The notes under the pieces are model-generated. The model worked only from the letters and a program-made list of their open reading frames with translations. It did no database searches and was not told where the DNA came from. The translations under genes and the position numbers were made by a program. Positions 47,409-56,106 of a stretch of DNA of 64,000 bases are shown piece after piece. The DNA comes from Algibacter sp045066735 (GTDB taxonomy: Bacteria > Bacteroidota > Bacteroidia > Flavobacteriales > Flavobacteriaceae): contig NZ_JBISHH010000005.1 of the NCBI RefSeq assembly GCF_045066735.1, positions 62,001 to 126,000 of the forward strand, in the 5' to 3' direction. Position 1 is the stretch's first letter. Each line of letters begins with the position of its first letter.

Positions 47409-50400
47409 TTAAAAGTTAACATTGACACCAAAAGTAAATGAAGCTTGTCTCGGGAAATATCGTACGCCATATCCATGAGCTTCAGGATCAATCCCTTCGT
47501 TATTTTTAGTGCTTAACCATAAGTTATTTCCTCTTAAGTTAATACTAGCGTTTTTAGCGCCTATTGCCTTTATAGCATCTTGTGGTAAGGTATAACTAAG
47601 GAGTACTTCTCTTAATCTTACAAAACCACCATCAATAACATTCTTTGTACTATACTTAGCAACTGCTGTTGTAGAGGCAACAATTCCTGATTTTCCTATT
47701 TGAGGAATATCTGTTGATGTTTCATCTCCAGGAGCATTCCAAGCAAAAAGAGCATCTGTATTTATATTTTGTGGTTGACCAGGAGAGGTTTCTCCGTTAT
47801 AAGAGTCTTTTAGTAGTTTGTGCCCTTGATTTGTAACAAATATAAAGGACAAATTAAAGTTTTTATAGTTTAAATTATTGGTTATAGCACCTGTGAATGT
47901 AGGATTAATAGTTCCTGCGTAAACTAAATCTTCTCTAATTAATTCATCCCCGCCTACATTAAAAGATCCAGCTAAAGTTACTATTTCACCATCTTTAGTT
48001 TTTACAGTAGCATTTCCTTCGTTATCTATACCTGCCCAATCAAAGACATATAAACCATTTGCAGGATTACCAGTTTGGTTTCTAGGGCTGGTAACAAAGG
48101 AAGTGGCAAAACGTTCTTGAACATTAATTTTTTCTACATTATTCTTATTGTGTCTAAATACAAGTGTGCTAGACCAATTAAAATTGTTAGATGTAATATT
48201 TCTAGTGTTTAATGAGACTTCAAAACCATCATTAGTTATTGTTGCATCATTTCTTAATATTCTGTTTACTCCGTTTATTGGGTTATTTCTCCCAGAAGCA
48301 AAAATATCTGATGTTTTCTTTCTGTAATAATCTAGACTTAAGGCCACACGGTTTTTTAACATAGATACGTCTACACCAAAATTACTAGTAGCAGTACGTT
48401 CCCATCTTAAGTTTTTAACAGCAGGAGAAATAATTTCTGCACCTTCTATAAACCCAGCTCTTCCTGATATGCCAAGTTGAGCAACATTAAAAGGACCATT
48501 AAGATTAGCAATATTTCCATTAATACCATAAGAGGCTCTTAAAGATAATCTATCTATGGCATCAATATTAAAAAAGTCTTCTTCATGTATATTCCATTTT
48601 CCACCTACAGACCAAAATGGTTTATACCTGAATTTAGGGTCTGTTCCAAAAAGGTTAGATTGATCTAAACGAACACTACCTGTAAGCACATATTTATTAT
48701 CAAAATCATAACTAAAATTCCCATAGGCAGAGAAAAACCTGTCGGTGTTTTCTGAAATATCATCATAAAAGGTTAATCCTCCTGATATAAAGCCAAATAT
48801 AGGATAGTTTGTACCGGTGAGGGTTTGAGCAAGACCATCAGTACCATAGGTATACTTATTTACAGGAACAGTATTTAAAGATTTTTCGTTATACCCGAAA
48901 CGATCTGTCGTTATAGAAGAACTGAATAAATGCCTAATTTCTGTACCAGCGAGCGCTCTAAAATTATGTTTTTTATAGCTGGTTTCGTAATCTAATTGTA
49001 CTCGTCCCGTATAAGAACGAGTATCTCCACGTGTTTCAATAAGTCTACCTCCTCTTGGAATAATTAATGTTGTGTTATCTCCATTAAAATTACTTGACGC
49101 GGTATTGTTAATAAGCGATTTCATTTCAAAAGAGTCTTCTGTAGAAATATTGGTATTTCTGTTAGCAGATATTTGATATTGAAAACCTACAGTAGCTTTT
49201 AAACCTTTGGCTAAGTCTGCATGAAGCATAGCTTGTAAGCGTGTGTTTAAATTATTTGCCTTATTACTGTAGTTGTTGAGTTCTCTTAATGGGTAATACG
49301 TTTCATCATATAAGCCTAAATCGATTAAACGTTGAATTTCAATAGGGTCTTTTCCTCCAAATAATCCTCCAGTATTTACTGAGTAAAACTCACCTATGTT
49401 ACCAACAGTAACTGGTAAAGGGTTGCCTGAAGCATCTGCGAATAACTCATAAGGACTAATCTGACCAAAAACAATATCTCTATTGTAAGGTATAGATTTG
49501 TTATCGTTTATGGTTACATTACCATTAATATCTAGTTTAACTTTTTTAGAGATGTCTGTACTGTTTTGAAAATCAAATAATATACGGTCTTGTTTATTAC
49601 CTACAAACGATGTTTTATTACTGGTATAGTTTAAAGTAGCTCTAAATACATTGTTTTCTCCTCCACCACTAATGCTAAGGTTGTGTTGTTGCTCAAATGG
49701 GCTTTGAGTAAAGTAATCCTGTATTTGGTTAGTGTTATCTATACTGCGTAGCGGGTTTATAATAGCATCTGCTTCTGCTTGTGTTATAACACCATCATTC
49801 AAATTTGCCATAGCATTAAATACTTGAGTACGTGCTTGAGCAATTGGGAAAATGAATGCGGGAGGTAAAAAAGCATTATCTAATTCGTATTGATAAGAGT
49901 GAAAAGATACAAAAGGAGCAAGGTTTTCAGTAGCTTTAATTTGTGCGTCAACTAAATCAGATCCTGTTAACCTGTTTAATCTATATCTTACATCTGGTTT
50001 TTGATTAACAGTGATGTTTTGAGTATAATTTATATTTAAAGTTCCTTTTTCACCTTTTTTAGTTGTTATAACAATAACACCGTTAGCAGCTTGTGCTCCA
50101 TAAATTGAAGCTGCTCCAGCATCTTTTAAAACGGTAACAGACTCAATATCGTAAGGATTAATTTGTGTAATATCTATTTGGGTGGGAAAACCATCAATTA
50201 CTATTAAAGGAGAAGAGTTTCCATTAACCGTACTTATTCCTCTAATATCTATTTTAGAGCCTCCTTCATTGTTAATATCTGCAGTTACACCTAAGCCTGC
50301 TATTTTTCCTTCTAGAGCACTAATTAAATTAGAACGCCCTCTTTTTACAATGTCTTCGCCTTTAACTTTAGAAACCGAACCCGTAGATTGATTTAGAGAT

Positions 50401-51062
50401 AGTTTTTGATACCCTGTAATAACCACTTCATCAAGTGTATTTAGTTCTTCTTTTAGAATGATATTAATAATGGTTTTATTTCCAACAAGAATTTCTTGGT
50501 TTTGATAACCTACAAAAGAAACAACCAATACATTGTCTGTAGGCGGAATAATTATACTATAGCTACCATCAAAATTACTAATAGTTCCTGTTGTTGTACC
50601 TTTAACTAAAATGGTAGCCCCAACTATTGGTAGCCCATTTGCATCTGTAATTTTCCCAGAAACCTTTTGCCTTTGAAATAAGCTACTAATAATAGATTTC
50701 TTTTTGATTAGAATGGTGTTGTTTTCTGATAATACTAGATTATAATCATCACTGTCTAAGCTTTCTTGTAACAGCTTATTGGTACTTATAACTCCTTTTT
50801 TTAAATCAATACTTGGATGTTTGTCAAAAATGCCTTCTTGATAGACAAATTTGTAATCTGTTTGCTTCATGATAAGATCAAAAACTTCATCAACAGTAAG
50901 AGATTTGTCTGTTTTAATCTTAATTTTTGAATTTTGAGATGCGACATCTAAGGGTGAGAGACTAAATGCAGCAACACAGAATAAGAATATAAATGATCTC
51001 ATAATGACGATTAAAAGTTTTTTTCTAAAAAAGAAAAGAACATTGGTTAATTTAATTTTCAT
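47409..51062 (-). CDS. SusC/RagA TonB-dependent transporter with STN domain (module C)
   Basis: 1217 residues: signal region (to about 43), STN domain (LTVDEVFDLIMKQTDYKFVY), carboxypeptidase-D-like domain (VSGKITDANGLPIVGATILV), plug with ITGYQKLSLNQSTGSV and VLKDAGAASIYGAQAANGV, and barrel ending FTFGVNVNF. It pairs with the SusD behind it and with the FecR/sigma genes ahead of it. The N-terminal leader and the sequence upstream of the ATG resemble those of modules A and B, which points to common control. Confidence 0.95.
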   Translation of the reverse strand: MKIKLTNVLFFFRKKLLIVIMRSFIFLFCVAAFSLSPLDVASQNSKIKIKTDKSLTVDEVFDLIMKQTDYKFVYQEGIFDKHPSIDLKKGVISTNKLLQESLDSDDYNLVLSENNTILIKKKSIISSLFQRQKVSGKITDANGLPIVGATILVKGTTTGTISNFDGSYSIIIPPTDNVLVVSFVGYQNQEILVGNKTIINIILKEELNTLDEVVITGYQKLSLNQSTGSVSKVKGEDIVKRGRSNLISALEGKIAGLGVTADINNEGGSKIDIRGISTVNGNSSPLIVIDGFPTQIDITQINPYDIESVTVLKDAGAASIYGAQAANGVIVITTKKGEKGTLNINYTQNITVNQKPDVRYRLNRLTGSDLVDAQIKATENLAPFVSFHSYQYELDNAFLPPAFIFPIAQARTQVFNAMANLNDGVITQAEADAIINPLRSIDNTNQIQDYFTQSPFEQQHNLSISGGGENNVFRATLNYTSNKTSFVGNKQDRILFDFQNSTDISKKVKLDINGNVTINDNKSIPYNRDIVFGQISPYELFADASGNPLPVTVGNIGEFYSVNTGGLFGGKDPIEIQRLIDLGLYDETYYPLRELNNYSNKANNLNTRLQAMLHADLAKGLKATVGFQYQISANRNTNISTEDSFEMKSLINNTASSNFNGDNTTLIIPRGGRLIETRGDTRSYTGRVQLDYETSYKKHNFRALAGTEIRHLFSSSITTDRFGYNEKSLNTVPVNKYTYGTDGLAQTLTGTNYPIFGFISGGLTFYDDISENTDRFFSAYGNFSYDFDNKYVLTGSVRLDQSNLFGTDPKFRYKPFWSVGGKWNIHEEDFFNIDAIDRLSLRASYGINGNIANLNGPFNVAQLGISGRAGFIEGAEIISPAVKNLRWERTATSNFGVDVSMLKNRVALSLDYYRKKTSDIFASGRNNPINGVNRILRNDATITNDGFEVSLNTRNITSNNFNWSSTLVFRHNKNNVEKINVQERFATSFVTSPRNQTGNPANGLYVFDWAGIDNEGNATVKTKDGEIVTLAGSFNVGGDELIREDLVYAGTINPTFTGAITNNLNYKNFNLSFIFVTNQGHKLLKDSYNGETSPGQPQNINTDALFAWNAPGDETSTDIPQIGKSGIVASTTAVAKYSTKNVIDGGFVRLREVLLSYTLPQDAIKAIGAKNASINLRGNNLWLSTKNNEGIDPEAHGYGVRYFPRQASFTFGVNVNF

Positions 51063-51108
51063 AAATTTACATGTTATTAGTTAGTTAAAAATTAATTAGT
51101 AATAAGTA

Positions 51109-51155
51109 AAAGGGATGAAGCACAAAACTTCCCACGGTCAACACTTTATCCCTTT
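51109..51155 (-). promoter_or_regulatory. inverted repeat in the fecR-susC gap, module C
   Basis: AAAGGGAT (51109-51116) pairs with ATCCCTTT (51148-51155). It begins 6 bases past the fecR stop, in the same place as the repeats of modules A and B. Confidence 0.5.
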
Positions 51156-51160
51156 GTTTT

Positions 51161-52309
51161 TTATTTTATTGTTATCGTTTTATCATGTATTTCGTAATTG
51201 TTAATTATACTTGAGTTTTTTATTGCCGACATGACTTCTTCAATATTTTGATTTCTTCCTAAAACGCCTTTAAAAGTAATAGCATTTAAATTTTTATTTT
51301 CAATTATAAAATCAAAATCATACCAACGCGATAAGACTTTAAAAATCTCTTTTAAGGGTTTTCCTTTAAAACTAAAGACGCCTCTTTTCCATGAGGTTTC
51401 TGTAAAAATATCTACAGAATTAACTGCAATACCAGAATTAGATTGATTAATTATAGATTGTTGTTCAGGTTTTAAAACTTTAAATACATTGCCATTACTC
51501 ACTGCTACCTTACCTTCAACTAATGTTGTGTAAATAGCATTTTCATTATTATATGCTTTAATATTAAATTCTGTTCCAAGAACTTCTACATCTTGAGTCT
51601 TTGTTAGTACCTTAAATTTAGCCCCATTATGTTTTGTACTTGATGATACAACAAAATAAGCTTCTCCATATACTAATTCTACATTGCGTATTTCTCCATC
51701 TATAAATAATGTAGGGTATTTAAGTTTAGATTCAGAGTTTAACCAGACTTGGGTACCATCTGAAAGGTATAAATGGTACTGGCCCCCTCTTGGAATGGTT
51801 AAATAATTATAAGCGATTTCTGGTTTTGTTTTTTTAGAAGATTTATAAATAATCTTTTCACCATTACTTTCTATATTCTGTGATATATATTGTAACCCTT
51901 TTTCTAAAGTAATGTTGGTTCCGTCTCCTAATGTCAAGGTCGCTTTATCTGTTCCTATTTCAATATTATTGTTAACTATAATAGGTGTGTTATTAAACTG
52001 GTTTATTTTATCTAAATAAAAGTAACCAGCAGAAAGAAATAGTAGCATTACTGCTGCATATTTAAAGAAACTCTTTTTATAAAAAGGTAAAACTTTTACA
52101 GGTGTTTTTGTGTTTTCTATTTTGTCTGTTACATTCTTAAATGCTTCATCTATATTGTTTTCTAAAATAGCTAAGTTTAAATCGTGATAATCTTTTATAT
52201 AAGCTTCAAGAATAGATTTATTTTTAGAATCTTTTAACCAAGAGTTAAGTTCTATAATTTCAGATTCTGAAATGGTGCCTTCTAAAAGTTTAGAGATGTG
52301 GGATTTCAT
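51161..52309 (-). CDS. FecR-family anti-sigma/transducer (module C)
   Basis: 382 residues. Cytoplasmic part 1-78, membrane helix about 80-98 (FKYAAVMLLFLSAGYFYL), FecR domain with YLTIPRGGQYHLYLSDGTQVWL and EVLGTEFNIKAY, and a C-terminal DUF4974 domain from about 312 (VFSFKGKPLKEIFKVLSRWY). It is divergent from its sigma gene, with 129 bases between the starts. It should couple the STN domain of the module C SusC to that sigma factor. Confidence 0.95.
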   Translation of the reverse strand: MKSHISKLLEGTISESEIIELNSWLKDSKNKSILEAYIKDYHDLNLAILENNIDEAFKNVTDKIENTKTPVKVLPFYKKSFFKYAAVMLLFLSAGYFYLDKINQFNNTPIIVNNNIEIGTDKATLTLGDGTNITLEKGLQYISQNIESNGEKIIYKSSKKTKPEIAYNYLTIPRGGQYHLYLSDGTQVWLNSESKLKYPTLFIDGEIRNVELVYGEAYFVVSSSTKHNGAKFKVLTKTQDVEVLGTEFNIKAYNNENAIYTTLVEGKVAVSNGNVFKVLKPEQQSIINQSNSGIAVNSVDIFTETSWKRGVFSFKGKPLKEIFKVLSRWYDFDFIIENKNLNAITFKGVLGRNQNIEEVMSAIKNSSIINNYEIHDKTITIK

Positions 52310-52384
52310 ATTTTTTTAACGAATTTTATTCGATTTAACAACCTTTTATAATATTCCTTTATTATTATGCTTTAAAATTTTAAA

Positions 52385-52402
52385 AAACCCCTAAAAAATT
52401 TT
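52385..52402. promoter_or_regulatory. conserved C-tract motif between divergent fecR and sigma genes, module C
   Basis: AAACCCCTAAAAAATTTT matches the motif at 40304-40322 in module B. Near the sigma gene there is TAACCTTTG, which is one base longer than the TAnnTTTG consensus and might serve as its -7 element. Confidence 0.35.
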
Positions 52403-52438
52403 ATTTTTTTTTTAACCTTTGGGTAAAAGTTTTTTCAT

Positions 52439-53017
52439 ATGACAGAAAAAGATGCTGTAAAGGCGTTTAAAGAAGGTGATAAAAAAGCATTTAGTTATTT
52501 GTTTAATCTCTATTATGATAGACTTGTAGCTTATGTTATTATTTATACACATAATAAAATGAGTGCAGAAGATATTGTGCAACAAACTTTTGTAGACTTA
52601 TGGAAAGACAGGGAAAAATTACTTGAAGTAAAATCACCAAAAAATTATTTGTATGCTATAGCTCACAATAGATATGTTGATAGTATGAAAAAACAAAAAA
52701 AGCAAACAAAGCTTTTAGATTCTATATATGAAAAAGCCTTGAGAGATAGAATAGAAGAAGATAAAGAAGCTTTAGATAACCGTATTAAAAGAATGAACGA
52801 AATTATAGAATCTCTACCTCCTAAATGTAAAGAGATTCTTAAAATGAATAAGATTCAAGGAATTAAGTATAAGGAGATAGCTGTAAAAATGGGTATTTCT
52901 ATAAAAACTGTAGAGGCTCAAATGCGTATAGCTTTTCAGAAAATACGAGAAGGTTTTGAGAGCGATAAGCTATTTTTTGTGTTTATAAATAAATTATTGC
53001 ACCCTTTTAGAGGCTAA
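52439..53017 (+). CDS. ECF RNA polymerase sigma factor (module C)
   Basis: 192 residues with region 2 (YVIIYTHNKMSAEDIVQQTF and NYLYAIAHNRYVDSMKKQKK) and region 4 (LPPKCKEILKMNKI, YKEIAVKMGISIKTVEAQMR). It is a paralogue of the module B sigma in length and sequence. It reads toward the sulfatase cluster and stops 8 bases short of what looks like an M16 remnant on the other strand, the same facing arrangement as sigma and intact M16 at 40954/41031. Confidence 0.95.
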   Translation: MTEKDAVKAFKEGDKKAFSYLFNLYYDRLVAYVIIYTHNKMSAEDIVQQTFVDLWKDREKLLEVKSPKNYLYAIAHNRYVDSMKKQKKQTKLLDSIYEKALRDRIEEDKEALDNRIKRMNEIIESLPPKCKEILKMNKIQGIKYKEIAVKMGISIKTVEAQMRIAFQKIREGFESDKLFFVFINKLLHPFRG

Positions 53018-53025
53018 AATAATAC

Positions 53026-53112
53026 TTAGTAAAATCTATTTTCAAAGTTTTTAGGGTTGTTCATTTTATAACCATCCCTATAAAACTTAATTTGGTACGT
53101 AAAAACTAAAAC
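53026..53112 (-). pseudogene. apparent C-terminal remnant of an M16 peptidase
   Basis: The minus strand reads in frame FYRDGYKMNNPKNFENRFY and then stops. The M16 enzyme at 9633 has FYRDGYDMNKSKNFDDIIG near its C-terminus; ten of the first fourteen residues agree. Upstream the frame continues for a few codons (QIK preceded by TY) without further similarity. The fragment is far too short to function. An intact M16 gene faces the sigma gene of module B in exactly this way, which supports the reading, but the short match could be chance. Confidence 0.4.
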
Positions 53113-53162
53113 ATTTAGTTATCACTTATCAATACTACAAAAATTAGATTATGTGTAGTTCA

Positions 53163-53173
53163 TCTTTCTCCGC
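53163..53173 (+). repeat. direct repeat of the tRNA-Ser 3' end, possible attachment site
   Basis: TCTTTCTCCGC is identical to 4700-4710, the acceptor end of tRNA-Ser plus one base. The rest of the tRNA is absent here. A plus-strand terminator follows two bases later, as it does behind the real tRNA. This fits the displaced 3' end left by integration into a tRNA gene. Confidence 0.45.
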
Positions 53174-53174
53174 A

Positions 53175-53205
53175 AAACCCCGTAAACATTTGGTTTACGG
53201 GGTTT
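53175..53205 (+). terminator. orphan rho-independent terminator
   Basis: AAACCCCGTAAAC (53175-53187) and GTTTACGGGGTTT (53193-53205) form a perfect 13-bp stem followed by ATTTTTTT. It lies 158 bases past the sigma stop, too far to be its natural terminator. The stem resembles the tRNA-Ser terminator (CCCGTAAA core). 53206-53330 holds nothing further that I can support. Confidence 0.8.
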
Positions 53206-53330
53206 ATTTTTTTGGTGTAATATGTTAGAAAAATAGATTGCGATTATTTTAAGCGCTTATATATGCCTAAATTGAAGTTATATCTCAGCTTAGTTTATAT
53301 GTTTTTAAAAGGCTTGAATTAAATTTTAAA

Positions 53331-55148
53331 CTATTCTATTTTTTTGATATACACATAAAAAGCTGCAAAGTCAATATTTTCCTTGTTAACAAAAGCTGCT
53401 TGTAAACGTTGCCTACCCTCTGATAAATAAGCTTTGAATAATACTTTGTTATCTACCATATTGACGGGTTCTTCCAAATGAAGCCCTTCAATATCTAAAA
53501 TTGCTTTTTCTATATCAATCACGATACCTGCTGGTTTTGCATCATACCATTCAGACTCCTTGCCTAAAATGGGTGTAGTATCATTAAATTTTAGTTTGGA
53601 TTCCCTAGGCCATCTCCTTAGTTCTATTTGGTAAGCTCCTTCTTGCTGAACATCAACCATCCAATAACCATTACCCATGGCTGGTTTCTTAGAGCTATAG
53701 GGATCTCTAATGTAAGATTGATTCCAAGTTACTGGAGCAATTGTATGCAAATCATGAGCTGTAATTATAGTTTCTTTTATTTGCGGACTACCTATTTTAT
53801 AGGCTTCGTAATGACTAAAATCACGAGAGGTATACGCCCACCAACGTTCATAAGCCGCCTTCATTTCTTCTACTTTTTGCGGATGCATAACTGCAATATC
53901 TTCAGTTTGTCCGGGATCCTTATTTAAATCAAATAATTTTTTACCATTTATTAATCGCCAAGTATTATCCATTACTGCCGAATTTTTCCATTTTACAGGT
54001 TGTTGAAAACGGTTATTATCAACAACGCAATATCGCTGCGACCAATCTTGAACTTCTTTCTTTAATAGTGGTGTTAAATCTCGACCGTCGGATCCAGTGT
54101 TCGGTATTTTGTTTAAACCACATAAATTAGTTAAAGTTGGAAGAATATCGTAATTCATAGCCAATTGGTTAACATCATGTCCGCCTATTAATTTACCATC
54201 TTTCCACCTTATAAAGAAAGGAACGCGGTGTCCCCCCTCGTAAGCAGATCCCTTATAACCATTCATTCCCGCATTATATTTGTATTGGCTTTTGCCATCT
54301 TTAACCGTGTGATATGCAGCACCATTATCGGTAGTAAAAATTAAAATAGTATTATCCTTTATTCCTAATACTTCAAGTTTTTTTTCAAGCAAAGCTATAT
54401 TATCATCAATATTGGTAATCATTCCATAATATGCTTTTTGCACTTCATTAAGAAGAGGTTCCTCTTTGTATAAATTAAAATACGCTTCGGGAACATTATA
54501 AGGCCCGTGTGGTGCATTAGTAGATAAATAGAGAAAGAATGGTTTATCTTTTTTGTTCTCAATAAAATCTAGCGCTTCAGAAAAAAACACATCGGTACAG
54601 TAACCCTTATATTTTTGAGGTTCTCCATTATGCAAATACGTATCATCAAAATAATCATTATTCCAAAAATCTGGTGTTTGCCCTACTCCTCCTGCTCCAT
54701 GGTAAACAGTTTCATCGAAACCGCGATCTTCTGGACGATATGGATACTCATCACCTAAATGCCATTTTCCAAACATAGCCGTTGCGTAACCACTTTCTTT
54801 AAATACTTGAGGCATAATTGCAAACTTATCTCTCATTAAACTGCATCCTCCAATGGTATGCCATACGCCTGCTCGATTACCTTCTGCACCTGTCATTAAA
54901 CCTGAGCGACTAGGTGCACAAGTAGTTCCTGCGTGAAAATTAGTTAAACGAATGCCTTCATTATGAATTTTATCCATACTTGGGGTTTTAATAATTTTAT
55001 TGCCATTTGCAGCGACATCACCATAACCTTGATCATCGGTAATAATTAAAATTACATTCGGTTTTTGCTGCGCTAATACTCTACCAAAATATGCACTTAT
55101 CAATGTTAGTAGTACAACTATTATAATTTTTTTATTCTCACTTTTCAT
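53331..55148 (-). CDS. type I sulfatase, secreted
   Basis: 605 residues with a signal peptide (1-26, cut after VLAQ). Alkaline-phosphatase-type sulfatase: metal-binding ITDDQG (Asp38, Asp39) and the formylglycine motif CAPSR (Cys77), with GKWHLG near 127 and the later metal ligands in IFTDNGAAYH. About 150 residues beyond the usual 450 form a C-terminal beta domain (from about 460), which may bind carbohydrate. It needs a formylglycine-generating enzyme, which is not in this window. It removes sulfate esters from an algal polysaccharide; the position attacked cannot be told. Confidence 0.92.
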   Translation of the reverse strand: MKSENKKIIIVVLLTLISAYFGRVLAQQKPNVILIITDDQGYGDVAANGNKIIKTPSMDKIHNEGIRLTNFHAGTTCAPSRSGLMTGAEGNRAGVWHTIGGCSLMRDKFAIMPQVFKESGYATAMFGKWHLGDEYPYRPEDRGFDETVYHGAGGVGQTPDFWNNDYFDDTYLHNGEPQKYKGYCTDVFFSEALDFIENKKDKPFFLYLSTNAPHGPYNVPEAYFNLYKEEPLLNEVQKAYYGMITNIDDNIALLEKKLEVLGIKDNTILIFTTDNGAAYHTVKDGKSQYKYNAGMNGYKGSAYEGGHRVPFFIRWKDGKLIGGHDVNQLAMNYDILPTLTNLCGLNKIPNTGSDGRDLTPLLKKEVQDWSQRYCVVDNNRFQQPVKWKNSAVMDNTWRLINGKKLFDLNKDPGQTEDIAVMHPQKVEEMKAAYERWWAYTSRDFSHYEAYKIGSPQIKETIITAHDLHTIAPVTWNQSYIRDPYSSKKPAMGNGYWMVDVQQEGAYQIELRRWPRESKLKFNDTTPILGKESEWYDAKPAGIVIDIEKAILDIEGLHLEEPVNMVDNKVLFKAYLSEGRQRLQAAFVNKENIDFAAFYVYIKKIE

Positions 55149-55222
55149 TCTATTTACTTTAAAATTATTAATCTGAATTCAATTCAATTTGAAATAGATT
55201 TATACTATTTTATTTTTTATTC

Positions 55223-56026
55223 TTATTGCATTAAATCTTTAATTGTGATAGACCTAAATTCCACTCCTTGCCCCTCTGCCTGCAAACCAATAAACCCACT
55301 AGTTATTGCTTTACCATCAATTTGAAGATCTGGATTAGAGCCCTCTATAGAGCGACCTCCAATTATAGGATTAGAATATTGTAATACCGTATCACCCTCT
55401 ATAATATGTGTGATATTAGATTGCTTATCCACGATTAACTCGCCTTTAATCCATTGATGCCATTTGTAATTTTTAGCAGTAGACTTAGTAACATGTGGCT
55501 TAAGAAGCACACCGTCTTTATAAATGTGAGTTCCGGGGCTACATGCATTTCCTGTAGATCGTGGCTCGCCTTCTTTTTCTTCGGCTAAAAATTGAAACTC
55601 TACGGCTATGGGCCATTTTTGATCTTTTAAAATAGTTTTTGGATTTTGTGAATGAAACATAATACCACTATTGCGGTAAGCATGGCTAGGAGCCTCATCC
55701 ATCCATTGTTCTGTAAAACGGTATTCGAATTTAAGATGATACGCTGAAAAAGGTATTTGATAAAATAAATGGCCAAAACGTTCGCCAAACTCGCTGTAAC
55801 CATCATAATTTACTTGTATTACGTTATTAACTACCCTGAAAGTATTTGCGTAATTATCTCCTAATTCATGATGATTTAATTTTACCACCCATCCATTTAA
55901 ATTTTTCCCGTTGAATAAAGTCTGCCATTCTTTGGAATTGGGCTTGTTAATATTTCCGCAACTTATAAAAGATAAGGTTAAGGCTATAAAAAACACTGTG
56001 TTATTAAGCTTCGATGTTTTAAACAT
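55223..56026 (-). CDS. DUF1080 lipoprotein (3-keto-disaccharide hydrolase-like)
   Basis: 267 residues, lipobox ending at Cys23 (LSFISCGNINK). The single domain starts EWQTLFNGKNLNGW and ends GFIGLQAEGQGVEFRSITIKDL, the two ends of the DUF1080 jelly roll. Some members cleave 3-keto-glycosides after an oxidoreductase has acted, while others may only bind carbohydrate. No matching oxidoreductase gene is present here. It is placed between sulfatase genes, so a part in sulfated-glycan breakdown is likely. Confidence 0.85.
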   Translation of the reverse strand: MFKTSKLNNTVFFIALTLSFISCGNINKPNSKEWQTLFNGKNLNGWVVKLNHHELGDNYANTFRVVNNVIQVNYDGYSEFGERFGHLFYQIPFSAYHLKFEYRFTEQWMDEAPSHAYRNSGIMFHSQNPKTILKDQKWPIAVEFQFLAEEKEGEPRSTGNACSPGTHIYKDGVLLKPHVTKSTAKNYKWHQWIKGELIVDKQSNITHIIEGDTVLQYSNPIIGGRSIEGSNPDLQIDGKAITSGFIGLQAEGQGVEFRSITIKDLMQ

Positions 56027-56106
56027 ATTTTTAAAATTTAATATTATTTTACATATTCCTATGATAGAACTTACAAGTTGTGATTCCCAAAATAACTATT
56101 ACTATT

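Noticed and set aside
7068..53017. Reading the three SusCD loci as ordinary polysaccharide utilisation loci
   Set aside because: No glycoside hydrolase, polysaccharide lyase or sulfatase lies in any of the three modules; the carbohydrate genes begin only at 53331 beyond the putative boundary.
53163..53213. Complete second tRNA gene at the far repeat
   Set aside because: Only the last 11 bases match tRNA-Ser; upstream sequence has no T loop, anticodon stem or D arm.
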